Below are positions 1 to 8,497 of a DNA stretch of 29,892 nt, piece by piece. This stretch comes from Microbacteriaceae bacterium UBA1487 (lineage in GTDB: Bacteria; Actinomycetota; Actinomycetes; Actinomycetales; Microbacteriaceae), in the NCBI GenBank assembly GCA_002325245.1, contig DCRR01000007.1:89223-119114 (forward strand). The letters run 5' to 3'. Under the pieces are notes generated by a model. That model saw only the letters and a list, made by a program, of their open reading frames with translations, was not told where the DNA came from and ran no database searches. Made by a program: the position numbers and the translations under genes. Within the stretch, counting starts at the first letter, position 1, and each line of letters opens with the position of its first letter.

Positions 1-63
1 CGATCCCGCGCGCCCACACCCCACTTTTGGCACCGCTCGCACGGGGTGGGTATGAGGGGGTGA

Positions 64-236
64 GGGATGGCGCGGGGAAGCGCGCGGGGCGCGGGTCGAT
101 GCAGCGGACGGGCGAGGCGCGGGTCGATGCAACGGGCGGGCGGGGAAGCGGGCGGGGCGCGGGTCAATGCGCCGGACGCGCAGCGCGCGGGGCGGGTCAG
201 CGGGCGGGGCGGGCGGGGCGGGCGGGACGCGCGTGG
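64..236. repeat. GC-rich imperfect direct repeats at the xdhC 3' end
   Basis: The core GGCGCGGGTCGATGC, or a one-base variant, occurs at about 88-102, 116-130 and 156-170, set in GGGCGGGGC-type runs. From about 200 to 236 the shorter unit GGGCGGGGC repeats and is translated on the minus strand as the Ala-Arg-Pro tail of the XdhC-like protein. The rest (1-196) holds no gene I can support. The copies are imperfect and unevenly spaced (28 and 40 bp), so this looks like local low-complexity expansion rather than a defined element. Confidence 0.55.
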
Positions 237-1192
237 ATGGCGCCGTCGAGGTCGGCGAGCGGGCGGGCGCTCGCGGCGGCGCGCTCTTGCAGCACCTCGG
301 CGAGGATCGAGACCGCCGTCTCCTCGGGGGTGGATGCCCCCAGGTCGAGCCCGATCGGCGAGTGCAGTCGAGTGAGCTCCTCGCTGCGCGCTCCGAGCTC
401 CGCAAGTCGCGCGCGGCGACGCGCATCCGTGCGCCGCGAGCCCATCGCGCCGACGTAGCGCGCGGGCGAGCGCAGGGCGAGCAGCAGGGTCTCGGCGTCG
501 AAGCGGTCGTCGTGGCTCAGCAGGCAGACCACGCTGCGCTCGTCGAGTTCGGTGCCGCGCATGAACTCGGTCGGCCACTGCACGACGAGCTCGGCGCCGG
601 GGAAGCGCTCCGGGGTCATGAACACCGCGCGCGGGTCGCACACGGTCACGGCGTAGCCGAGCGGCTGCGCCGCCGCCGACAGGGCGACCGAGAATTCCAT
701 CGCGCCGACGATGATCAGACGCGCGAGCGGCACCCTCTCGTCGACGAAGAGGCTGTCGCACTCGTCGACGGCGAAGCCCGCCTCGGTGAGCCGGATGCGG
801 GACGACCCGCCCGCGGACGCGCGTTCGAGGGCGGCGAGCGCCGCATCCGCCGGACGCAGCAGCGCCAGATGCAGGGTGAGCGCCCCGCCGCAGCTCAGGC
901 CGGCCTCGAGCGCCAGCTCCCCCGCCGCGCCGTCGTCGGGCACGCCGAACTCGATCACGCGCGTCACGCCGTCGTCGAGGACGCGGTCGGCGACGTCGAG
1001 CACGGCGCCTTCGACGCATCCGCCCGCGATCGAGCCGATGACCCGCTCGCCGTCCCACGCCATCGAGGTGCCGAGGGTGCGCGGGGCGGACCCGTCGACG
1101 CCGACCACGGTCGCCACGACGAGCTCGCGACCGGCGTGCAGCCGGGCGAGGAGGCGATCCGCGAGCTCAAGCACGACATCAGCGTGACACAT
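197..1192 (-). CDS. xdhC: XdhC/CoxI family molybdoenzyme maturation factor
   Basis: The protein has 331 residues. XdhC-family proteins bind molybdenum cofactor and help sulfurate and insert it into xanthine dehydrogenase-type hydroxylases in the cytoplasm. The N-terminal XdhC/CoxI domain shows the hallmark GGCVEG at residues 57-62. The C-terminal Rossmann-like domain begins near LIIVGAMEFS and ends with YVGAMGSRR and GLDLGASTPEE, typical of the family. The start is ATG at 1192, only 20 bp from the divergent amidohydrolase start. The last dozen residues are an Ala-Arg-Pro repeat encoded by GC-rich repeats and are probably not functional. No xanthine dehydrogenase gene is visible in the window, so the client enzyme must be encoded elsewhere. 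A CoxI role for another molybdenum hydroxylase is the main alternative, but the purine genes nearby favour xanthine dehydrogenase. Confidence 0.9.
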   Translation of the reverse strand: MCHADVVLELADRLLARLHAGRELVVATVVGVDGSAPRTLGTSMAWDGERVIGSIAGGCVEGAVLDVADRVLDDGVTRVIEFGVPDDGAAGELALEAGLSCGGALTLHLALLRPADAALAALERASAGGSSRIRLTEAGFAVDECDSLFVDERVPLARLIIVGAMEFSVALSAAAQPLGYAVTVCDPRAVFMTPERFPGAELVVQWPTEFMRGTELDERSVVCLLSHDDRFDAETLLLALRSPARYVGAMGSRRTDARRRARLAELGARSEELTRLHSPIGLDLGASTPEETAVSILAEVLQERAAASARPLADLDGAIHARPARPARPAR

Positions 1193-1202
1193 TCGGATGT
1201 CA
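1185..1202. promoter_or_regulatory. Dyad at the xdhC/amidohydrolase divergent junction
   Basis: TGACA (1185-1189) and TGTCA (1198-1202) form an inverted repeat with an 8-bp centre. It overlaps the xdhC start codon and ends 10 bp before the GTG of the amidohydrolase gene. A longer pair, GACATC (1175-1180) and GATGTC (1196-1201), overlaps it. The two genes share only 20 bp, so any divergent control must lie here or inside the coding ends. The arms are short, so an operator role is a guess. Confidence 0.25.
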
Positions 1203-1212
1203 GGATCGTTTC

Positions 1213-2508
1213 GTGATTCTGAGCAACGCGACCGCGATCCTGCACGATGCCGCCACCGAGTCGAGCGGCGACCTCATTCTGGACGGCGCGGTCGTCGCCG
1301 AACCGGGAGCCAAGCCTGCCGGCGAGACTCTTGACGTCTCCGGATGCGTTGTCACGCCCGGCCTGGTCAACGCGCACCACCACCTGATGCAGTCCGCGTT
1401 TCGCACCCTGCCGGGCACGCGCGGGGTTCCGATGGCCGAGTGGCTGCCAACCATGGCCGCCGCATATTCCCGTGTCGGCATCAGCCCTGAGCTGATGCGC
1501 GCCGCGGCCTCGGTCGGGGTCGCCGAGGGGCTTCTGTTCGGGGTGACGACGGTCGCCGATCACCACCTGAGCTGGCCCGCGGGGCTCCCCGCCGAGGCCT
1601 CGGTCGCACTCGCTCGCGCGACCGCGGAGGCGGCGCGCGAACTGGGCGGACGGCTCGTCTTCGTGCGCGGCGCCGCGCGCGACGACCCGAACGAGGCGGC
1701 CGCGAGCGCGGAGGCGATCGTGCAGGCGCTGCTGCCCGACGCATCCGGCGGCGTGTCGAAGGACGGCATGCTGCAGCTCGCGGTCGGACCGGCGGGCGTG
1801 CACAGCGACCCGCGCGAGAGCTTCGAGCGGCTCGGCGAGGTGGCGGCGCGTCACGGGCTGCGCCGCCGCACCCAGGCGAACGAGCAGGTCGACGTGGCGA
1901 TCGCGCTCGAGAAGTACGGCAAGCGGCCGCTGGACCTGCTCGAGGAGTGGGGCTGGCTCGGCCCCGATGTCACGCTCGCGCACCTGTGCGATGTGACCGA
2001 TGACGAGATCGCGCGGCTCGCCGCGGCGGGCGTCACCGCCACGCACGCGCCGGGCTGCGACGTGCCGATGGGCTGGGGAATCGCGCCCGTCGCGGCGCTG
2101 CGCGTGGCGGGCATCACCGTCGGCCTGGGCACGAGCGGGGGCGGCTCGAACGACGCGGGGCACCTGCTCGCCGACGCGCGCCTGGCGATGCAGGTCTCGG
2201 GGCTGGTCGGCGACCAGCTTCCCGCCCGCGAGGTGCTCGGGATGGCGACCGCCGGATCCGCCGCGGGCCTCGGGCGCGACGAGCTCGGTCACCTGCGCCC
2301 GGGAGCCGCCGCGGACCTCTGCGTCTGGGATGTCTCCGGCGTCGCGGATGCCGGGGTCGCCGATCCGGTCGCCGGCCTGCTGTGGGCGAACCCCGGCCGC
2401 CGACCGCGCCACGTGATCGTCGCCGGACGCGTGGTGGTGCGCGACTACGAGCTGGTCACCGGCGACGCCGCGACCCTCGCCGCCTCCGTGCGCAAGTTCG
2501 TCGTCTGA
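1213..2508 (+). CDS. Amidohydrolase, 8-oxoguanine deaminase/TRZ-ATZ-like, altered metal site
   Basis: The protein has 431 residues, with a GTG start preceded by AGGA at 1202-1205. It follows the ATZ/TRZ deaminase branch of the amidohydrolase superfamily along its length: NAHHHLMQ (HxH at 55 and 57), VTTVADHHL near 111-119, LAHLCD (H257), a conserved H278 and a closing GxLxPGAAADL segment. Close relatives deaminate 8-oxoguanine, isoxanthopterin or hydroxylated triazines. Two expected metal ligands are replaced. The strand-5 histidine of the usual HTHLAE is Gln221 (TQANE, catalytic-type E224 kept), and the strand-8 aspartate of the usual GVDGSASND is Ser308 (GTSGGGSND). The nucleotides at 1873-1875 and 2134-2136 read CAG and AGC. 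The fold is certain, but the substrate is unknown and classical zinc-dependent deamination is doubtful. Confidence 0.85.
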   Translation: MILSNATAILHDAATESSGDLILDGAVVAEPGAKPAGETLDVSGCVVTPGLVNAHHHLMQSAFRTLPGTRGVPMAEWLPTMAAAYSRVGISPELMRAAASVGVAEGLLFGVTTVADHHLSWPAGLPAEASVALARATAEAARELGGRLVFVRGAARDDPNEAAASAEAIVQALLPDASGGVSKDGMLQLAVGPAGVHSDPRESFERLGEVAARHGLRRRTQANEQVDVAIALEKYGKRPLDLLEEWGWLGPDVTLAHLCDVTDDEIARLAAAGVTATHAPGCDVPMGWGIAPVAALRVAGITVGLGTSGGGSNDAGHLLADARLAMQVSGLVGDQLPAREVLGMATAGSAAGLGRDELGHLRPGAAADLCVWDVSGVADAGVADPVAGLLWANPGRRPRHVIVAGRVVVRDYELVTGDAATLAASVRKFVV

Positions 2509-2569
2509 CCCGTCACTCCCCGGCATCGCCCCCGACTCTCGGCCCGCAGAGCGCTGCGCGGAGGGGTAC

Positions 2570-3529
2570 CTAGAGCTCGAGCACGAGCTTCGGGCAGGCC
2601 GCCCGCGAGACGCAGACGTACATCACGTCGCCCCGCGCGCGCTCCTGCGGGGTGAGGATCGAGTCGCGGTGGTCGACCTCGCCCTCGACGACCGGCGTCT
2701 CGCAGGTTCCGCACGTGCCTTCGGTGCACGACGAGAGCACGAAGGCCCCGTTCTCCTCCGCGACCTCGAGGATGCTGCGCTCCGGCGGCACCTCGACGGT
2801 CACCCCGGTCAGCGCCAGCTCGACCTCGAAGGCGCCCTCCCACACGGGAGCGACGGCCTCGACGGCCTCGAAGTGCTCCAGATGCAGTTCGAGTCCGGCG
2901 CCCTCGGCTGCGGCCGAGACGGCCTCGAGGTACTCCCCAGGACCGCAGGCGTAGACGACGGTGCCCGCCGACGCCGAGCCGAGCACGGCCGCGAGGTCGA
3001 CGCGCGACCCCTCGCCTGACACGTGCGCGACGAGCCGCTCGCCATGCAAGCACTCGAGCTCGTCGAGCAGCGCCATCCGCTCACGGGCGCGACCCGAGTA
3101 GTGCACCCGGTAGTCGAGCCCCGCGGCCGCGGCGGCCGCCGCCATCGGCGCGATCGGGGTGACGCCGATGCCGGCCGCGAAGAACAGCACCGGAGCGCCC
3201 GTGGTCGGCGCGAACGAGAAGTGGTTGCGCGGCCCAGCGAGGCGCAGCGCGGCGCCCTCCTCGACGGAGGAGCAGATCCACTCGGATCCGCCCCGGCTGG
3301 TCTCCTCCCGCAGCACCGCGATGCGCCACGTCGCCGCGGTCGGGTCGCCGCACAGCGAGTACTGCCGCACGAGCCCCGAGGGCATCAGCACGTCGATGTG
3401 GGCGCCGGGCTCCCACGCCGGTAGCGCAGCGCCGTCGAGCGACGCCAGCTCGAGCATCGTGACCGTGTCGGTCGCGGCGATTCGGGAAACAACGGTGACC
3501 TCGGCGTCGGCGGCGCGGGGGCGTGACAT
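2570..3529 (-). CDS. PDR/VanB family oxidoreductase (FMN, NAD(P)H, 2Fe-2S)
   Basis: The protein has 319 residues, the usual length for phthalate dioxygenase reductase-like proteins. The FMN domain carries RQYSL at 55-59. The nucleotide domain carries AAGIGVTP at 118-125 and YACGPGEY near 193-200. The C-terminal plant-type ferredoxin domain carries Cys268, Cys273, Cys276 and Cys306, the full 2Fe-2S ligand set. Such proteins pass electrons from NAD(P)H to a partner oxygenase, often a Rieske enzyme that hydroxylates or demethylates. No oxygenase is present in the window. The gene lies 35 bp downstream of the XRE-cupin regulator on the same strand and is likely cotranscribed with it from the GlnR-box control region. 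Its stop faces the amidohydrolase stop across about 60 bp. Confidence 0.93.
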   Translation of the reverse strand: MSRPRAADAEVTVVSRIAATDTVTMLELASLDGAALPAWEPGAHIDVLMPSGLVRQYSLCGDPTAATWRIAVLREETSRGGSEWICSSVEEGAALRLAGPRNHFSFAPTTGAPVLFFAAGIGVTPIAPMAAAAAAAGLDYRVHYSGRARERMALLDELECLHGERLVAHVSGEGSRVDLAAVLGSASAGTVVYACGPGEYLEAVSAAAEGAGLELHLEHFEAVEAVAPVWEGAFEVELALTGVTVEVPPERSILEVAEENGAFVLSSCTEGTCGTCETPVVEGEVDHRDSILTPQERARGDVMYVCVSRAACPKLVLEL

Positions 3530-3564
3530 GGGTGCCTCTCAGGGGTGTGCGGTCGTGCGGCGAC

Positions 3565-4167
3565 TCAGAGCGTCGCGGGGTGCTCTTTCACGATGAACAG
3601 GCGGTAGCCGCCGTCGGTGAGCGTCCGCCAGCGGTGCGGCGTTCCGCCGACGTAGTACAGCGAGTCCCCCTCGCCGAGCTGGAAGACGCCGCGCTCGCCC
3701 AGGTCGATCTCGATGCGCCCCTCGACGACGTGCAGGAACTCGTCTTCGGCATGCTCGAAGGCATCCCCGAACTCGGTGTTGGAGCCGGTGACCATCATCG
3801 GGTGGAAGCGCGCGGAGTCGCCGGCGACGAGCATCCGAGCCTCGCCTTCGGCGTAGTGCCCGCGCGTGCCGCCGACGGAGCGCACCAACGACACGGGCGC
3901 GTCCGCGTCGCCGTCGGCGCCACCCGCCCCGGCGAGAAGCTCGACCTGACTGGAGCCGAGCGCGCGCGCGATCTTCTCGAGCGAGGAGATGCTCGGACGG
4001 GCGCGTCCGCGCTCGAGCTGCGAGAGGAACGGATGCGAGAGCGCAGCCTTGTCGGCGAGCTGCACGAGCGTCATACCGCGCGCGTGGCGCAATTGACGGA
4101 TGCGCGCCCCGATTCGCTCGGCCTGAACGTCCGGCTCGGACACGGGCGCGGTCTCGATCGGCGACAT
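3565..4167 (-). CDS. XRE-family regulator with C-terminal cupin
   Basis: The protein has 200 residues from ATG 4167, chosen because AGGAGG sits just upstream on the minus strand. A longer in-frame extension to 4314 has no such site and would run through the control region. Residues of about 17-72 form the Cro/C1 HTH (IGARIRQLRHARGM, then LSHPFLSQLERGRARPS). The rest is a cupin barrel with HAEDEFLHVVEG and GDSLYYVGGTPHRW, where a small effector would bind. Regulators of this architecture often control amine, amino acid or purine catabolism. The gene is first in a minus-strand pair with the PDR reductase and diverges from the 12-gene operon, so it is a natural candidate to act at the palindrome at 4296-4314. 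The effector is unknown. Confidence 0.92.
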   Translation of the reverse strand: MSPIETAPVSEPDVQAERIGARIRQLRHARGMTLVQLADKAALSHPFLSQLERGRARPSISSLEKIARALGSSQVELLAGAGGADGDADAPVSLVRSVGGTRGHYAEGEARMLVAGDSARFHPMMVTGSNTEFGDAFEHAEDEFLHVVEGRIEIDLGERGVFQLGEGDSLYYVGGTPHRWRTLTDGGYRLFIVKEHPATL

Positions 4168-4236
4168 GGTCCCTCCTCTCTGCTCCAGCAAGGGGTACCA
4201 CAGCCGACAGCGCCGCGACGAACCGGGGCCGCCTGA

Positions 4237-4274
4237 GTTAATACGGCGAAACTGCCGTGTTACGCAACGGAAAC
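4237..4274 (+). promoter_or_regulatory. GlnR-type nitrogen-control box (two a/b sites)
   Basis: On the plus strand the segment reads GTTAA, 6 bp, GAAAC, 6 bp, GTTAC, 6 bp, GAAAC (4237-4241, 4248-4252, 4259-4263, 4270-4274). This matches, with exact spacing and one base off, the known actinobacterial GlnR consensus gTnAc-n6-GaAAc-n6-GTnAC-n6-GAAAc. It sits about 100 bp upstream of the first gene of the purine-related operon, with a possible -10 (TAACTT, 4285-4290) just downstream and no good -35, as expected for an activated promoter. The first half also forms a dyad, TAATACGGC with GCCGTGTTA. GlnR itself is not in the window. Confidence 0.75.
4238..4267 (-). promoter_or_regulatory. Possible minus-strand promoter for the XRE-cupin gene
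   Basis: Read on the minus strand, TTGCGT (4267-4262) and TATTAA (4243-4238) are separated by 18 bp, a plausible -35/-10 pair for the regulator gene. The pair lies wholly inside the GlnR-type box, so GlnR binding there would be expected to compete with polymerase on this strand. Both hexamers are only fair matches. Confidence 0.35.
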
Positions 4275-4295
4275 GCGCCGTCCCTAACTTGAAGC

Positions 4296-4314
4296 ATGTT
4301 GAAACTATCAACAT
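4296..4314. promoter_or_regulatory. Perfect palindromic operator candidate
   Basis: ATGTTGA (4296-4302) and TCAACAT (4308-4314) are perfect 7-bp inverted arms around the centre AACTA. The element lies just after the possible -10 of the catabolic operon, about 60 bp before its GTG start, where a bound repressor would block transcription. The adjacent divergent XRE-cupin protein is the most likely binder. No second copy was noticed elsewhere. Confidence 0.55.
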
Positions 4315-4373
4315 TCACCCGCTCGTCATCGGCGCCGCAGCGGCCTCCGTTTTCCCCCTAGGAGACCTGACCC

Positions 4374-5624
4374 GTGAGCCTGTTGCCTGCCTCGATCGCG
4401 CTGCTGCGACACGCGCGCCTTGCGGGCGGCGACCTGGTCGACGTCGTGATCGAGGGCGATACCATCGCCGAGATCCTCCCCGCGGGTACCGCCGCTCTTC
4501 CGGCGGATGCCTCCACCGTCGTGGACCTCGACGGCTACCTCCTCGTCACGGCCGCGGCCGAGCCGCACGCCCACCTCGACAAGACGCGCTCGTGGGATGC
4601 GATCCGTCCGCCGATGGGCGACCTGGAGCTGGCCATCGAGTCGTGGCGCGCCTACGCCGCCACGATGACCGTCGAGGACGTGGCCGAGCGCGCCCGCGCC
4701 CAGGCGCTCACGATGCTCGCCAAGGGCACGACCGCGATCCGCACCCACGTCGACATCCTTCTCGGCGACGAGCCGCTGCGCGGGGTGCACGCGCTGCTGC
4801 AGGTGCGCGCCGAGCTGGCTGACCTGATCGACATCGAGATCGTCGCCCTGCCAGGCCCCGACATCGACAGCGCGGCGGTCGAAGCCGCACTGGATGCGGG
4901 CGTCGACGTCGTCGGCGGCGCCCCGCACCTGGCGCCCGAGCCTCTGGATGACCTGCGTCGGCTGCTCGAGATCGCCGAGCGCCGCGGCCTGCCCGTCGAC
5001 CTGCACACCGACGAGAGCCTCGACGGCGCCGTCACGCTCGGCGAGTACGCCCGCATCGTGGCGACCTGGTCGCAGAACACGTCCGCCGGTCACTGCGTGC
5101 GCCTCGGCACGCTTCCGGCCCCGGAGCGCGACGGTCTGGTCAGCGCGGTCGTCGCGGCCGGCATCGGCGTGATCGCCAACCCGATCACGAACCTCTACCT
5201 GCAGGGCTGGGGCGACGACGTCGCCACGCCGCGCGGCCTCACCGCCGTGCGCGCCCTGGTGGATGCGAAGGCACGCTTCGCCGCCGGCGCCGACAACGTG
5301 CGCGATCCCTTCAATCCGCTGGGCCGCTCCGACCCGTTCGAGACGGCGATGCTGCTCGTGACCGCCGGTCACCTCACCGTCGACGAGGCCTGGACGGCGG
5401 TGAGCGACGGCGCCCGCGAAGTGCTCGCACTGCCGACCGCGGGTGTGACCGTCGGCGCCGCCGCCGAACTGCTCGCGGTGCGCGGCGCGAGCCTTCCCGA
5501 GGTCGTCGCCGAGGCCTCCGCCGAGCGCCTGGTGATCCACCGCGGCCGCCTCGTCGCCCGCACCACGGTCGCGACCGACGTTGCCGTCCCCACCGCCCAC
5601 CTCACCCCGACGGGAGCGCGATAG
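4374..5624 (+). CDS. Cytosine deaminase-like (CodA family) amidohydrolase
   Basis: The protein has 416 residues, with a GTG start nine bases after AGGAG (4360-4364). It resembles CodA throughout: PHAHLDK with metal ligands H65 and H67, HTDE with H211 and acid E214, AGHC with H240, IANPITNLYLQG near 267-278 and GADNVRDPFNPLG with D307. All the expected metal and catalytic residues are present, so it should be an active metal-dependent deaminase of an amino-heterocycle. Relatives act on cytosine, isoguanine, pterin or creatinine, and sequence alone does not choose among them. It opens the 12-gene operon, and its stop is 2 bp before the ABC ATPase, so the deaminase and importer were probably selected together for an imported substrate. 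Confidence 0.88.
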   Translation: MSLLPASIALLRHARLAGGDLVDVVIEGDTIAEILPAGTAALPADASTVVDLDGYLLVTAAAEPHAHLDKTRSWDAIRPPMGDLELAIESWRAYAATMTVEDVAERARAQALTMLAKGTTAIRTHVDILLGDEPLRGVHALLQVRAELADLIDIEIVALPGPDIDSAAVEAALDAGVDVVGGAPHLAPEPLDDLRRLLEIAERRGLPVDLHTDESLDGAVTLGEYARIVATWSQNTSAGHCVRLGTLPAPERDGLVSAVVAAGIGVIANPITNLYLQGWGDDVATPRGLTAVRALVDAKARFAAGADNVRDPFNPLGRSDPFETAMLLVTAGHLTVDEAWTAVSDGAREVLALPTAGVTVGAAAELLAVRGASLPEVVAEASAERLVIHRGRLVARTTVATDVAVPTAHLTPTGAR

Positions 5625-5626
5625 CC

Positions 5627-6402
<776 letters not shown>

Positions 6403-6406
<4 letters not shown>

Positions 6407-7227
6407 GCGCCGAAACCACCGCGGCCGCCCCGCGCATCACCTCCGGTCGCACCGCCGGCCCTGCCAAGATCGGCATCTGGGGCCCGCCCGTCCTGGTCTT
6501 CGCCGGGGTGCTGGGCCTCTGGTACGCCATCTCGGCGTCGCTCGGCCAGCGCAGCTTCATTCTTCCGCCGCCGCATCAGGTGCTGGCGGTGTTCCTGCGC
6601 GACTCGACCCGCTCAGAGATCTTCGCCGGCCTCGGCGTCACGCTGCAGACGACCCTCTTCGGTCTCCTCCTCGCCGCGGTGATCGGCATCGTCTGGGCGA
6701 TCGCGATGAGCCAGGCGAAGTGGATCGAGCGCTCGACCTACCCCTACGCGGTGGTGCTGCAGAGCATCCCGATTCTCGCCATCACGCCGCTGATCGCGTT
6801 CTGGATCGACGACGGCTTCTACGCCCGCAGCGTGGTCTGCCTGCTCATCGCCCTCTTCCCGATGGTGTCGAACACCTACTTCGGCCTGCAGTCAGTCGAT
6901 CGCAGCCACCGCGAGCTGTTCCAGCTGCAGAAGGCGACCCGCTGGGTCGTGCTGACCAAGCTGCAGCTGCCCGCCGCCTCCCCCGCGATCTTCGCCGGTC
7001 TGCGGATCTCGGCCGGCCTCTCGGTCGTCGGCGCGGTCGTCGGCGACTTCTTCTTCCAGCAGGGCGTCATCGGGATCGGCGCCCTCATCCGCCGCTACCA
7101 GGCACGCCTGCAGACCGACGAGCTCTTCGCCTCGGTGCTGCTTGCGTCGCTGCTCGGCGTCGTCGTCTTCCTGGTCTTCGGTCTGATCGCACGACTCGCG
7201 GTCGGCCGATGGTACGACTTCGGCTAA
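6403..7227 (+). CDS. ABC importer permease, SsuC/TauC type
   Basis: The protein has 274 residues and about six hydrophobic segments, beginning after a 30-residue cytoplasmic lead. The coupling loop with its EAA-like region is seen in ATRWVVLTKLQLPAASPAIFAGLRI (split near residues 184-208). The order of ATPase, permease, lipoprotein and the ATGA overlap with the ATPase gene show that it forms the membrane channel of one importer. One permease gene is present, so the channel is presumably a homodimer, as is usual in this family. Confidence 0.93.
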
Positions 7228-7292
7228 CCCCGAGGTCTGCTGCACCACCCCGCACCATCCACTGCACCACACCACATCTCGAAGGAGTACCC

Positions 7293-8465
7293 ATGCGAAT
7301 CACCCGCACCCGCGGTGTCGTTGTCGCCGGAGTCGCCATCTCGTCGCTCGCCCTTGCCGGCTGCGCGACCGAGGCGACCCCCGCGGAGGAGACCAGCGAA
7401 CTGACCATCGGCTCGATCGATCTCGCTGCGGCCGGCTGCCCCGCCGACATCAAGATCGCGACCGACTGGTTCCCCGAGGCCGAGCACGGTCACCTCTACG
7501 AGCTCGTCGGCGACGACCCGACCTTCGAGGCGAACAGCGAGTACTCGGTCACCGGCCCGCTCGTGGCCAGCGGCGAGTACACCGGTGTCGACATCACCAT
7601 CGTCTCCGGCGGATCCGCCCGTCCCGACTACCTGCAGCCCGACGGCATGCTCTACGCCGAGGACGACATCTTCGCGGGCTACGTCGGCTCGGACGAGGCC
7701 GTCGTGCACTCGGGCAGCTACCCGACGGTCGGCGTCTTCGCGCCGCTCGAGAAGGACCCGCAGATGATCATGTGGGACCCGGAGACCCTCCCCGAGATCG
7801 AGACGATCGCTGACCTCGGCGAGGCGGACGTGCCCGTGCGCGTCTTCCCCGGCGGCTACTACATCGACTACTTCGTGTCGACGGGTGTCCTGTCGGCCGA
7901 CCAGATCGACTCCACCTACGACGGTGCTCCCGACGTGTTCGTCGGCGCCGGCGGAACGATCGCCCAGCAGGGCTTCGCCTCGGCCGAGCCGTACATCTAC
8001 GAGAACGAGATCGCTGCCTGGGGCAAGCCGGTCGCGTTCGAGCTGATCAACGACGCGGGCTACCCGAAGTACCCGGCCGTCGTCTCGGTGAAGCCCGAGA
8101 CGATCACCGAGTACGCCGACTGCCTCACCGCCCTCGTGCCGGTGCTGCAGCAGGCCGCGGTCGACTACTACGCCGACCCGGTTGAGACCAACGCGCTCAT
8201 CCTGGACGCCGTCGAGGCCTACAACTCCTTCTGGGTCTACAGCGCCGAGACGGCCGAGTTCTCGGTCGCGGCTCAGCTCGAGCTCGGTCTGGCCGGCAAC
8301 GGCCACGACGACATCGTCGGAAACATCGACCCGGAGCGTCTGCAGTCGCTCATCGACATCGCCACCGAGATGTACGGCGCTGACGAGGAGAAGGGCATCG
8401 TCACCGACCTGACGGCCGATGTCATCTTCGACGACTCGTTCATCGACCCGTCGATCGGCTTCTGA
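7293..8465 (+). CDS. Substrate-binding lipoprotein of the NitT-type importer
   Basis: The protein has 390 residues. The start is ATG 7293, placed after an ideal GAAGGAG ribosome site; the reading frame is open far upstream, but only this start gives a secretion signal. Residues 1-23 are a lipoprotein signal with lipobox LALAGC and lipidated Cys24. The mature part has the sequence character of NMT1/SsuA-like binding proteins (KIATDWFPEAEHGHLYELVG, VDITIVSGGSARPDY, PVRVFPGGYYIDYF). It captures the ligand outside the cell and hands it to the permease. The many Tyr, Trp and Phe residues would suit a flat ring ligand, but that is inference. The leader gap of 65 bp contains repeated GCACCAC words and no clear promoter. 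Confidence 0.9.
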   Translation: MRITRTRGVVVAGVAISSLALAGCATEATPAEETSELTIGSIDLAAAGCPADIKIATDWFPEAEHGHLYELVGDDPTFEANSEYSVTGPLVASGEYTGVDITIVSGGSARPDYLQPDGMLYAEDDIFAGYVGSDEAVVHSGSYPTVGVFAPLEKDPQMIMWDPETLPEIETIADLGEADVPVRVFPGGYYIDYFVSTGVLSADQIDSTYDGAPDVFVGAGGTIAQQGFASAEPYIYENEIAAWGKPVAFELINDAGYPKYPAVVSVKPETITEYADCLTALVPVLQQAAVDYYADPVETNALILDAVEAYNSFWVYSAETAEFSVAAQLELGLAGNGHDDIVGNIDPERLQSLIDIATEMYGADEEKGIVTDLTADVIFDDSFIDPSIGF

Positions 8466-8497
8466 GCTCCACTGAACACGAAACACAGCACAACGCC

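Noticed and set aside
964..2526. 520-codon minus-strand open frame across the amidohydrolase gene
   Set aside because: It is Arg/Gly/His-rich and lacks any domain, as expected for the antisense of a high-GC gene; the plus strand encodes clear motifs.
2545..2558. Short hairpin CGCAG-AGCG-CTGCG between the convergent amidohydrolase and reductase genes
   Set aside because: Only five base pairs in very GC-rich DNA, with no U-run; not strong enough to call a terminator.
8469..8484. GAAAC upstream of the SDR gene as a second GlnR half-site
   Set aside because: The required GTnAC six bases upstream is absent (CCACT).
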